Shown: positions 44,272 through 51,925 of the stretch, piece after piece
Layout of the letters: the number at the start of each line of letters is the position of its first letter
Numbering within the stretch: position 1 is the first letter of the stretch
Assembly: GCF_026672375.1 (NCBI RefSeq)
Contig: NZ_JAPPRA010000001.1
Location: forward strand, 2,232,001 to 2,296,000
DNA length: 64,000 nucleotides
Direction: 5' to 3'
DNA from: Caulobacter sp. SL161
Lineage (GTDB): Bacteria; Pseudomonadota; Alphaproteobacteria; Caulobacterales; Caulobacteraceae
Notes under the pieces: generated by a model
The model's input: only the letters and a program-made list of their open reading frames with translations
Database searches by the model: none
Told to the model about the DNA's origin: nothing
Program-made: the position numbers and the translations under genes

Positions 44272-45582
44272 TTGGCGTTCCGGAAATGGGTGGCGGCCAG
44301 TGCGGTCGCGATGCTGCTGGCGAGTGGAGCGCCGGCGGCCTGGGCGGAGACCAAGGCGCCCGCCATTGTCGCCGCTTCGCCGGAAAGCGTGGGTTTCTCG
44401 GCCGAGGGCCTGAAGAAGCTCGACGCCCACATGCAGGGCCTCGTCGACAAGGGGCACCTGCCTGGCGTGACCACCATGCTGGTGCGCCACGGCAAGGTCG
44501 TGAACTTCCAGGTTCACGGCAAGAAGGGCTTTGATGGCCCGCCGATGACCAAGGACACGGTCTTCCGCATCTATTCTCAGACCAAGCCCGTCACCGGCGT
44601 GGCCATGATGATCCTCTTCGAAGAGGGCAAGTGGACGCTGGACGATCCGGTCAGCAAGTTCATCCCCGAGTTCGCCAATCTTCGCGTCCTCAAGGGCGTC
44701 AACGCCGATGGGTCGTTCGACACAGTCCCGGCCGAGCGCCCGCCGACGATGCGCGAGCTGATGAGCCATTCGGCGGGCTTCGCCTACGGCCTCACGCCGG
44801 ACAACCCCCTCGACAAGGCCTATGCCGACAAGGTGCTGGGCGCGCGCTCACGCGAGGATTTCGTCAAGGCGATCGCCGAGATCCCGCTGGTGGACCAGCC
44901 GGGCAAGCGCTGGAAGTACAGCATCGCCGTCGATATCCAGGGCCTGATCGTCGAGAAGCTGACCGGCCAGTCGCTGGGCGACTTCATGAAGGCCCGGATC
45001 TTCGATCCGCTGAAGATGAAGGACACCGGCTTCTGGCTGCCGGCCGAGAAGGCCGACCGTCTGGCGTCGCTCTACGTCTGGAGCCCGAAGGTCAACAAGC
45101 TGGTCCCGGCGGACGGCTACATGGTGCTCGACATCACCAAGCCGCCGGCCATGGCCTCGGGCGGCGGCGGTCTGGTCTCGACCAACGCCGACTACGCCCG
45201 CTTCGCCCAGATGCTGCTGAACGGCGGCGCGCTGGACGGCGCCCGCATCCTGAAGCCCGAGACCGTGACGCTGATGCGCACCAACGCGCTGAGCGATGCG
45301 ATCATGAGTTCCAGCGAGCCGCCCTTCAACACCGCGCGCGGTCGCGGTTTTGGTCTCGACTTCGCCGTCGTGCTCGACAGCGCCAAGGCCGGGCCGCAGG
45401 GCGAGGGGACCTACAGCTGGGGCGGCGCGGCCGGCACCTGGTTCTGGATCGACCCGAGGAACGACCTGTTCTTCCTGGGCATGATCCACATCCTCAACAA
45501 GGGCGGCGATCCGGCGATCAAGGACATCGACGACGACAGCGCCAAGCTTGTCTACGACGCGCTGATCGATCCGAAGAAGTAA
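44272..45582 (+). CDS. Secreted serine hydrolase, beta-lactamase/esterase family VIII-like (paralogue 2)
   Basis: A 436-residue protein with signal peptide MAFRKWVAASAVAMLLASGA and cleavage near AWA-E. SxxK is [40 protein letters not shown] gives the Tyr-Ser-x position; [20 protein letters not shown] the third motif. It parallels the previous gene from PESVGFSAEGLKKLDAHMQG to the end, so the two arose by duplication. TTG at 44272 is the likely start: GGGAGG lies five bases upstream and the signal peptide begins there. It heads a probable operon with the quinone oxidoreductase, nitronate monooxygenase and SDR genes (gaps of 37, 8 and 11 bases). Confidence 0.88.
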   Translation: MAFRKWVAASAVAMLLASGAPAAWAETKAPAIVAASPESVGFSAEGLKKLDAHMQGLVDKGHLPGVTTMLVRHGKVVNFQVHGKKGFDGPPMTKDTVFRIYSQTKPVTGVAMMILFEEGKWTLDDPVSKFIPEFANLRVLKGVNADGSFDTVPAERPPTMRELMSHSAGFAYGLTPDNPLDKAYADKVLGARSREDFVKAIAEIPLVDQPGKRWKYSIAVDIQGLIVEKLTGQSLGDFMKARIFDPLKMKDTGFWLPAEKADRLASLYVWSPKVNKLVPADGYMVLDITKPPAMASGGGGLVSTNADYARFAQMLLNGGALDGARILKPETVTLMRTNALSDAIMSSSEPPFNTARGRGFGLDFAVVLDSAKAGPQGEGTYSWGGAAGTWFWIDPRNDLFFLGMIHILNKGGDPAIKDIDDDSAKLVYDALIDPKK

Positions 45583-45619
45583 CCGCCAAGCTGGTCAACC
45601 AATCTAGGGAGGATCGCCC

Positions 45620-46582
45620 ATGAAGGCGGCCGTCTATTACGAAACCGGCGCTCCGGACGTCCTGCGCTATGAGGATGTTCCTGATCCCGTGTGCCACGCC
45701 CAGGGCGTGGTCATCCGCGTCGAGGCCGTCAGCATCGAGGGCGGCGATACGCTGAATCGCGGGGGCGGCCAGATGGCGGGCGTTCCGCACATCGTCGGCT
45801 ACCAGGCGGCCGGCGAGATCGTCGAGGTCGGCGCCGAGGTCTCGCACCTGAAGATCGGCCAGAAGGTCGTCACCGTGAACGCCTTCGGCTCGCACGCCGA
45901 ACTGCGCTCGGTGCCGGCGCGTAACGCTTGGCCGATCCCCGAGGGCTTTGATCTCCACAAGGCCGCGGCCATCCCGGTGCCGTTCGGTACGGCGCATGAG
46001 TGCCTGTTCGGCGCGGGGCGCCTGAAGGCCGGCGAGACGGTGCTGGTGCAGGCCGGCGCCGGCGCCGTGGGCCTCGCCGCCATCCAGTTGGCCAAGCAGG
46101 CCGGTGCGACGGTTCTGGCCTCGGCGTCCAGCGACGAACGTCTGGAGCGCCTGAAGCCTTTCGGCATGGACCACGGGATCAACTATCAGCGCGATGATCT
46201 CGTCGAGCAGGTCATGAAGCTGACCGGCGGCAAGGGCGTCGATCTGGTCGTCGATCCCGTCGGCGGCGCGACGCTGGCGGGCAGCCTCGCGGCTTTGGGC
46301 TATCGCGGCCGCGTCTCGCTGGTCGGCAACGCCGGTCGCGAGCCGATGAAGGTCGATGTCGGCTCGCTGATGGGCGGCAACCGCAGCCTCACCGGCGTGT
46401 TCCTGGGCGCCGAGATCATGACCGATCGCGTCCACGACATGATCCAGGACCTGATCGAGAAGGCCGCGCGCGGGGAGCTTGAGGTGGTCATCGACCGCAC
46501 CTTCCCGCTGTCCGAAGCCGCCGCCGCCCACGCCTATATCGAAAGCCGTCAGGCCGTCGGTCGCGTGCTGCTCATTCCCTGA
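45620..46582 (+). CDS. Zinc-independent NAD(P)H:quinone oxidoreductase (MDR family)
   Basis: A 320-residue medium-chain reductase. MKAAVYYETGAPDVLRYEDV is the usual QOR start, followed by GYQAAGEIVEVGAEVSHLKI and the nucleotide-binding LVQAGAGAVGLAAIQLAKQA (GxGxVG). No catalytic-zinc ligands (GHE/Cys) are seen, so it belongs to the quinone/enoyl reductase branch. Likely substrates are quinones or alpha,beta-unsaturated carbonyls. ATG preceded by AGGGAGGA. Second gene of the 44.3–48.3 kb operon. Confidence 0.9.
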   Translation: MKAAVYYETGAPDVLRYEDVPDPVCHAQGVVIRVEAVSIEGGDTLNRGGGQMAGVPHIVGYQAAGEIVEVGAEVSHLKIGQKVVTVNAFGSHAELRSVPARNAWPIPEGFDLHKAAAIPVPFGTAHECLFGAGRLKAGETVLVQAGAGAVGLAAIQLAKQAGATVLASASSDERLERLKPFGMDHGINYQRDDLVEQVMKLTGGKGVDLVVDPVGGATLAGSLAALGYRGRVSLVGNAGREPMKVDVGSLMGGNRSLTGVFLGAEIMTDRVHDMIQDLIEKAARGELEVVIDRTFPLSEAAAAHAYIESRQAVGRVLLIP

Positions 46583-46590
46583 GGCCGATC

Positions 46591-47526
46591 ATGACCAACC
46601 GTGTGCTTGCCCATACCGGGGCGAAATATCCGATCATCCAGGCCCCCATGGGCTGGATCGCTCGCTACCAACTGGCCAGCGCAGTCTCCCGCGCCGGCGG
46701 CCTGGGCATTATCGAGACCTCGTCCGGCGAGACCGAGAACTGCAAGGCCGAGATCACCAAGATGGCCCAGAGCGGCCTGCCGTTCGGGGTGAACCTGCCG
46801 ATCATGTTCCTGCGTGACGACGCCATGCTGCGGTTCGTCTGCGAGAGCGGGGTCAAGTTCGTGACGACCTCGGCCGGCAGTCCCGCAAAGTTCATCGGCC
46901 CGCTGAAGGACGCCGGCATCGTCGTCTACCACGCCGTGCCGACCGTCGACGCGGCGGTGAAGTGCGTGGAGGCCGGCGTCGATGGTCTCGTGGTGGAGGG
47001 CGCCGAGGGCGGCGGCTTCAAGAACCCCGAGGAGGTCTCGACGCTGGTCCTGCTGCAGGCCATCCGCGAGAAGGTGGACGTGCCGCTGGTCGCCGCCGGC
47101 GGCATCTGCGACGGGCGCGGCATGGCCGCCGCCTTCGCCCTGGGCGCCGAGGCCGTGCAGATGGGCACGCGCTTCGTCAGCTCGGCCGAGAGTCCCGTGC
47201 ACGCCAACTACAAGGCCGCTATCACCGGGGCCAAGGAGACCGGCACCTGGGTTCTGAACAAGAAGGCCAGCCCTTGCATCCGGGCGATCAAGTCTGACCT
47301 GACCAAGGAAATCCACGACGCGGGCGTCATGCCGCCCGACGTTCTGAAGAACATTCTCGGCGTCTATTTCGGCGGCGACATGGAGGCGGCGCCGGCCCTG
47401 GCCGGCCAGACCGTCGGCCTCATCAACGAGGTGAAGTCCGCCCAGGACATCATCGACGAGACCGTCGCCCAGTTTCACCAGATCACCGGGCGTCTCGGCG
47501 CCCTGGCCGCGGCTCGCGGCTTCTAG
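46591..47526 (+). CDS. Nitronate monooxygenase (2-nitropropane dioxygenase family)
   Basis: A 311-residue FMN-dependent TIM-barrel enzyme. KYPIIQAPMGWIARYQLASA is the N-terminal FMN-binding PI(I/V)QAPM motif, GVDGLVVEGAEGGGFKNPEE carries the (E/D)G.E(A/G)GGH-like loop (Lys replaces the His of some classes), and VDVPLVAAGGICDGRGMAAA with LGAEAVQMGTRFVSS completes the phosphate site. The missing His resembles class II members and enoyl-reductase-like FabK relatives, so the reaction may not be nitronate oxidation. Eight bases after the quinone reductase and 11 before the SDR. Confidence 0.87.
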   Translation: MTNRVLAHTGAKYPIIQAPMGWIARYQLASAVSRAGGLGIIETSSGETENCKAEITKMAQSGLPFGVNLPIMFLRDDAMLRFVCESGVKFVTTSAGSPAKFIGPLKDAGIVVYHAVPTVDAAVKCVEAGVDGLVVEGAEGGGFKNPEEVSTLVLLQAIREKVDVPLVAAGGICDGRGMAAAFALGAEAVQMGTRFVSSAESPVHANYKAAITGAKETGTWVLNKKASPCIRAIKSDLTKEIHDAGVMPPDVLKNILGVYFGGDMEAAPALAGQTVGLINEVKSAQDIIDETVAQFHQITGRLGALAAARGF

Positions 47527-47537
47527 AGGGTACGACC

Positions 47538-48305
47538 ATGCAAAATCTCTTCTCGCTCGAGGGCCGCGTGGCCCTGGTCACCGGCGGCTCGCGCGGCATC
47601 GGCGCGATGATCGTCAAGGGCTTCCTGACCCACGGCGCCAAGCGCGTCTACATCACCGCCCGCAAGGCCGCCGCCTGTGACGCCGCCGCCGAGGAGCTGA
47701 GCCAATACGGCGAATGCGTTTCGCTGCCGGGCGATGTCTCCACCCTGGAAGGCATCCAGGGCCTGGCGGCCCGCATCAAGGAGCGCGAGCCCAAGCTCGA
47801 CATCCTGGTCAACAACGCCGGCGCCGCCTGGGGCGCGGGCTTTGACGAGTTCCCCGAGAGCGGCTGGGACAAGACCGTCGACCTGAACATGAAGACGCCG
47901 TTCTTCCTGACCCAGGCCCTGATCGGCGAACTGCGGGCGGCGGCCAAGGACCGTGTGGCCAAGGTGATCAACATCGCCTCGATCGACGGCCAGTCGGTCA
48001 CCAAGGACGAGACCTATCCCTATGGCGCCTCCAAGGCCGGCCTGCTGCACATGACCAAGCGCATGGCGCTGCGTCTGGCGCCCGAGAACATCGCCGTCAG
48101 CTGCATCGCGCCGGGCGCCTTCGCCTCGGACATGAACAAGGTCGCCCGCGACCACGCCGACGCCGTGGCCAAGATGATCCCCGCGGGCCGCATCGGCGAG
48201 GCCGAGGACATGGCGGGCGCGGCCATCTATCTGGCCTCGCGCGCAGGCGACTATGTGATGGGCGGCGCGGTGACCGTCGACGGCGGCGTCAGCTTCGCGC
48301 GGTGA
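47538..48305 (+). CDS. Short-chain dehydrogenase/reductase
   Basis: A 255-residue classical SDR. RVALVTGGSRGIGAMIVKGF is the TGxxxGIG cofactor loop; ILVNNAGAAWGAGFDEF is the NNAG motif; INIASIDGQSV gives the catalytic Ser and YPYGASKAGLLHM the Tyr-x-x-x-Lys. ITARKAAACD after the second strand (Arg) suggests NADP(H). It is closest in style to 3-oxoacyl-ACP reductase and gluconate-type enzymes. Last gene of the operon; a hairpin follows at 48312. Confidence 0.93.
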   Translation: MQNLFSLEGRVALVTGGSRGIGAMIVKGFLTHGAKRVYITARKAAACDAAAEELSQYGECVSLPGDVSTLEGIQGLAARIKEREPKLDILVNNAGAAWGAGFDEFPESGWDKTVDLNMKTPFFLTQALIGELRAAAKDRVAKVINIASIDGQSVTKDETYPYGASKAGLLHMTKRMALRLAPENIAVSCIAPGAFASDMNKVARDHADAVAKMIPAGRIGEAEDMAGAAIYLASRAGDYVMGGAVTVDGGVSFAR

Positions 48306-48311
48306 TCGGTC

Positions 48312-48346
48312 AGACGCTCCTCGTTCTTGCTGAGCGGGGAGCGTCT
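48312..48346. terminator. Bidirectional terminator between the SDR and bpt genes
   Basis: AGACGCTCC (48312–48320) pairs perfectly with GGAGCGTCT (48338–48346). It begins 6 bases after the SDR stop and its right arm overlaps the stop codon of the convergent bpt gene. Loop 17 bases. Confidence 0.65.
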
Positions 48347-49184
48347 AATCCAGGTCTTCTATGTCCGCCGGCTGGGCGTCGCTGAGCGGCAGGTCGCAGG
48401 CGTCCTTGAGAGCGCCTGGCCCGCGCGGCGGCCGCGCGCCGCGCTCGCGGGCTGACATCAGCGACCAGCCGCCGGGCTTGAGGATCTCCAGCGGCGAGAA
48501 GCGCGCCTTGTAGGCCATCTTCTCGCTGCCGGGCACCCAATAGCCGAGATAGACGTAGGGCAGGGCGTTCTGCTGCGCCTGTACGATGTGATCCAGAATG
48601 ATGAATGAGCCCAGGCTGCGACGCGGCTGGTCCGGCTCATAGAAGCTGTAGACCAGCGACAGGCCGTCAGCGAGCACGTCGACCAGGACGCAGGCCACGA
48701 GATCGCCGGGGCCTCGGTCGAGTGACTTGCGGCGATACTCGATCAGGTGCGTACGGACCGCCGTGTCCTCGACCATCGCCACATAGTCGGGCCAGGTCAT
48801 CTCCGCCATGCCGCCATCGGCGTGGCGGGCCAGCAGATAGCGGCGCAGCAGCTCGAACTGCTCCAGCGTCGCTTCGGCCTCGACCAGGTGACGTTCCAGA
48901 TCATCGTTGCGGCCGAGGATCTTTCGCTCGGAGCGCGACAGGATGTACTCTGCCGCCGGGGCCCGGGCGGACTGACATGCGCGGCATGTCTCGCAGGCGG
49001 GTCGATAAGCGATGTTCTGGGAGCGGCGAAAGCCGACCTGGGTCAGGCTGTCATTGACGATGGGGCCGTCGGACAGCGGCAGGTGGGCGAAGACCTTCCG
49101 CTCCTCGCGACCGGGCAGGTAAGGGCAAGGCGTGGGCGCCGTCAGAAAGAACCGAAGCTGTCGCGTCGGAAAATGCTGCGTCAC
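48345..49184 (-). CDS. bpt: Aspartate/glutamate leucyltransferase Bpt (N-degron pathway)
   Basis: A 279-residue member of the arginyl/leucyl-tRNA–protein transferase family. PTPCPYLPGREERKVFAHLP gives the N-terminal CPYLPG motif and YRPACETCRACQSARAPAAE the Cys-rich CxxC segment. The C-terminal GNAT-like half has LVYSFYEPDQPRRSLGSFII and ALPYVYLGYWVPGSEKMAYK. Bacterial Bpt adds Leu to proteins with N-terminal Asp or Glu, marking them for ClpAPS degradation. Neighbours suggest no operon. Convergent with the SDR gene. Confidence 0.93.
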   Translation of the reverse strand: MTQHFPTRQLRFFLTAPTPCPYLPGREERKVFAHLPLSDGPIVNDSLTQVGFRRSQNIAYRPACETCRACQSARAPAAEYILSRSERKILGRNDDLERHLVEAEATLEQFELLRRYLLARHADGGMAEMTWPDYVAMVEDTAVRTHLIEYRRKSLDRGPGDLVACVLVDVLADGLSLVYSFYEPDQPRRSLGSFIILDHIVQAQQNALPYVYLGYWVPGSEKMAYKARFSPLEILKPGGWSLMSARERGARPPRGPGALKDACDLPLSDAQPADIEDLD

Positions 49185-49284
49185 GTCTGGCCAGTCCCTT
49201 TCAGCGCTCTGATACCCTGAACGAGATTAGGCGGCATACCGTTTCGTTGCGCAAGCTCCACAAGAAGCCACGCGCAGAGAACGG

Positions 49285-50181
49285 TCACAGGCCGTCAGGC
49301 AGTACGGGCTTTTCTCGAAGCAGGACGATGGAAATCCGCCGGTTGCCCGCCAGGGTCGGGTCGTCGGCGTAGAGTGGTTCGGAGTTGGCCTTGCCCGACA
49401 CCTGATAGACGCGGTCATCGTCGACGCCGGCGCTGCGGAGCACCTGCCGCGACGCGTCGGCGCGCTGGGCCGAGAGCGCCCAATCGCCGTCCTGCTTCTT
49501 GCCGAAGGCGTTGGCGCTGGTGTGGCCGGAAATGGTCACGCGGTTCGGAAGCTGGTTGATCACCTTGGCGACCGCGCGAAGCAGCACCCGGGCCCGGTCA
49601 TTGGGCTCGCGCGAGTTCTCCTTGAACATCGAGCGACCTTCCTGGTCGACGAGCTGGATGCGCAGGCCTTCGGGCGTCTGGTCGATCAGGATCTGCTTGG
49701 AGAGTTCAGCCAGTTCCGGCATGTCTTGCAGCGACTGGCGCAAGGACTGTGCTGCAGAGGCGAAGCTGTCCTGCTCCTTCTTGGCGAGAGCGTCGCGAAG
49801 GGCCTGCTCGCTTGCCGAGTCCAGGCTGGCCGTTTCGCTGCTCTGGGCTTCCTTGGTGACGTCCTGGGCCTCGGGGGCCATCTGCTGGACGACCGACAGC
49901 TTGCCGTCGGCCTTGGCGCCGTCATCGCCCAGCGACGTGCCGCCCAGGATGCCGCCCGAGCCGCTTGTGGTGGACGCGATCGAGGCCGGCGCGAAGTAGT
50001 CGGCGATGCCCTGCTTTTGCTCGGGGCTGGTCGTGTTCAGCAGCCACATCAACAGGAAGAACGCCATCATCGCCGTCACGAAGTCGGCATAGGCCACCTT
50101 CCAGGCGCCGCCATGGTGACCATGACCGCCGCCCTTCTTGACCTTCTTGATGATGATCGGCTGTTCGCTGTTGACCGCCAT
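49285..50181 (-). CDS. motB: Flagellar motor stator protein MotB
   Basis: A 298-residue stator subunit. The cytoplasmic start is Lys/His-rich (IIKKVKKGGGHGHHGG), followed by AWKVAYADFVTAMMAFFLLM, a single transmembrane helix with the proton-binding Asp. A plug/linker region follows, and the C-terminal OmpA-like peptidoglycan-binding domain contains VTISGHTSANAFGKKQDGDW and ALSAQRADASRQVL. It pairs with MotA to form the proton-driven stator. MotA is not in the window, so motB stands alone as in other Caulobacter. TTAA motifs lie upstream. Confidence 0.95.
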   Translation of the reverse strand: MAVNSEQPIIIKKVKKGGGHGHHGGAWKVAYADFVTAMMAFFLLMWLLNTTSPEQKQGIADYFAPASIASTTSGSGGILGGTSLGDDGAKADGKLSVVQQMAPEAQDVTKEAQSSETASLDSASEQALRDALAKKEQDSFASAAQSLRQSLQDMPELAELSKQILIDQTPEGLRIQLVDQEGRSMFKENSREPNDRARVLLRAVAKVINQLPNRVTISGHTSANAFGKKQDGDWALSAQRADASRQVLRSAGVDDDRVYQVSGKANSEPLYADDPTLAGNRRISIVLLREKPVLPDGL

Positions 50182-50186
50182 CGTGC

Positions 50187-50206
50187 TTAAGCCTGCTTAA
50201 CCTTAA
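50187..50206. promoter_or_regulatory. TTAA cluster upstream of motB (possible CtrA half-sites)
   Basis: Three TTAA tetramers at 50187–50190, 50197–50200 and 50203–50206 lie within 25 bases of the motB start. The spacing TTAA-N6-TTAA is one base short of the CtrA consensus TTAA-N7-TTAA, so this is a weak candidate only. Confidence 0.25.
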
Positions 50207-50295
50207 GTCCGCAACCTGCCCAAAGGTCGTTAAGATGGGGTTGCCGGAATAGTCATGGCGCGCGTAATCCCAGCCTTCTTTTTTGGAGCAGCGGC

Positions 50296-51156
50296 ATGAA
50301 GACGGCGTTTATCGGCATGGGCGTGATGGGCTTCCCGATGGCCGGTCACCTGAAGGCCGCAGGCCATGAGGTCGCTGTTTACAATCGCTCCCCCGAAAAG
50401 GCCCGTCGCTGGGCTGAAAAGCATGGCGGAGCGGCGTTCGAGACCATCGCGCAGGCCGTAGCGGGCGCCGAGGTGGTGCTGCTGTGCGTCGGCAACGACG
50501 ACGATGTCCGCGACGTCGTGGCGCAGGTCCTGCCGGCCATGGGGGAGGGCGGCGTGATCGTCGACCATACGACCACATCGGCCAAGGTGGCTCGGGAGAT
50601 GGCGGCGCTCGCGGCCCAGGGCGGGAGAGCCTTCGTCGACGCGCCCGTCTCCGGCGGTCAAGCCGGCGCCGAGAGCGGCCAACTGACCATCATGGCCGGC
50701 GGCGACCAGACGGCCTATGACCGGGTGCTGCCTGTGATCGAGGTCTACGCCAAGGCCGTGCGGCGCATGGGCGAGGTCGGCGCCGGCCAGTTGACCAAGA
50801 TGTGCAATCAGATCGCCATCGCCGGCGTGGTGCAGGGCGTGGCCGAAGCGCTGCATTTCGCCAAGCGCGCCGGTTTGCCGACCGATGATGTTCTGGCGGC
50901 GATCTCCAAGGGGGCGGCTCAGTCGTGGCAGATGGAGAACCGTTGGCCGACCATGGCGCAGGGCAAGTTCGACTTCGGCTTCGCGGTCGACTGGATGCGC
51001 AAGGACCTCGGGATCGCTCTGGACGAGGCCCGAGCGAACGGCGCCACGCTGCCCGCCACAGCCCTGATCGACCAGTTCTACGCCGAGGTGCAGGCGATGG
51101 GCGGTAACCGCTGGGATACCTCCAGCCTGGTGGCTCGCCTCGAGAAGGACGGCTAG
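50296..51156 (+). CDS. 3-hydroxyisobutyrate dehydrogenase-family NAD(P)-dependent oxidoreductase
   Basis: A 286-residue beta-hydroxyacid dehydrogenase. MKTAFIGMGVMGFPMAGHLK is the Rossmann GxGxxG motif; FVDAPVSGGQAGAESGQLTI is the substrate-binding DAPVSGG loop; QLTKMCNQIAIAGVVQGVAE holds the catalytic Lys. Likely substrates are 3-hydroxyisobutyrate, tartronate semialdehyde or glyoxylate/succinic semialdehyde. NRS after the second strand (YNRSPEKARR) favours NADP. GGAGC precedes the ATG. It is divergent from motB and followed by a palindromic repeat. Confidence 0.92.
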   Translation: MKTAFIGMGVMGFPMAGHLKAAGHEVAVYNRSPEKARRWAEKHGGAAFETIAQAVAGAEVVLLCVGNDDDVRDVVAQVLPAMGEGGVIVDHTTTSAKVAREMAALAAQGGRAFVDAPVSGGQAGAESGQLTIMAGGDQTAYDRVLPVIEVYAKAVRRMGEVGAGQLTKMCNQIAIAGVVQGVAEALHFAKRAGLPTDDVLAAISKGAAQSWQMENRWPTMAQGKFDFGFAVDWMRKDLGIALDEARANGATLPATALIDQFYAEVQAMGGNRWDTSSLVARLEKDG

Positions 51157-51265
51157 AGCCTGTCTGGTTTAGATGGAGTCATCTAAACCCGATAAATAAG
51201 CTCTAATTCATATACTTGGAGCGCGTTCGAGCGGTTTAACCGCTCACACTTAAACCTAACGCGCT
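51154..51265. repeat. Intergenic palindromic repeat between the dehydrogenase and bioD
   Basis: Begins in the dehydrogenase stop codon. Pairs: TAGAGC (51154–51159) with GCTCTA (51200–51205), enclosing GGTTTAGATG (51166–51175) with CATCTAAACC (51180–51189); then AGCGCGTT (51220–51227) with AACGCGCT (51258–51265), enclosing GAGCGGTT (51229–51236) with AACCGCTC (51238–51245). The block 51154–51176 recurs exactly, inverted, at 61809–61831. It abuts the bioD stop, so it fills the whole convergent gap and may terminate both genes. Confidence 0.88.
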
Positions 51266-51925
51266 TCAGGCTACAAGCAGATCGACCAGCGACCCCGCGT
51301 CCCAGGTTCCGGCGCGGGGCGCGCTCAGGATCGGCGCCTGGTGCTCGAACGCGCTCAGCAGGCCCAGGGTCTGATCCAGGTCCGGCGCGTCCAGGCTTTC
51401 GCTGACCACGATCGCCGCGATGGACAGGCCACGCGCGCGCAAGACCTCCAGCGCCGTGAGCAGATGGCTGGCTGTGCCCAGATAGCTGCCCGCCACCAGC
51501 AGGACCGGCAGTCCAAGCGCGACCATCAGGTCCAGATTGGTCGCCTCGTCGGTCATCGGCGACATCACCCCGCCTGCGCCTTCGATCAGGGCCAGGTCGA
51601 CGTTTCGCGACGAAAGCCAGCCCCGGCAGTCGGTGATCAGGTCGTCCATCTGCAGCGTATCGCCCTCGAGCCGGGCGGCGAGGTTCGGCGCCAAAGGCGC
51701 GCGGTAGCGGCGCGGGGAAACCTCTGCCCAGGCGTCAGGACGGCCCAGGGCGCGGGCCAGCCGGGCGGGGTCGCTGTCGCCCGCCGCGTCCGGATCAAAG
51801 CCGCTGACCACGGGCTTGAAGGCGTCAACGCTCAGGCCCCGCGCGCGCGCAGCCTCCAGAAGCGCGCAAGCGACATGGGTCTTGCCAAGGTCGGTTCCCG
51901 TGCCGGCGACAAAGAGCGAATTCAT
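51266..51925 (-). CDS. bioD: Dethiobiotin synthetase
   Basis: A 219-residue ATP-dependent enzyme that closes the ureido ring of biotin. SLFVAGTGTDLGKTHVACAL is the P-loop GTxTxxGKT form and FKPVVSGFD the substrate Lys-Pro-Val-x-(S/T)-G motif; LIEGAGGVMSPMTDEATNLD is the E-G-A-G-G segment. Normal length. Its ATG overlaps the bioF stop (ATGA), so bioF–bioD are coupled and divergent from bioA. The stop abuts a palindromic repeat. Confidence 0.95.
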   Translation of the reverse strand: MNSLFVAGTGTDLGKTHVACALLEAARARGLSVDAFKPVVSGFDPDAAGDSDPARLARALGRPDAWAEVSPRRYRAPLAPNLAARLEGDTLQMDDLITDCRGWLSSRNVDLALIEGAGGVMSPMTDEATNLDLMVALGLPVLLVAGSYLGTASHLLTALEVLRARGLSIAAIVVSESLDAPDLDQTLGLLSAFEHQAPILSAPRAGTWDAGSLVDLLVA

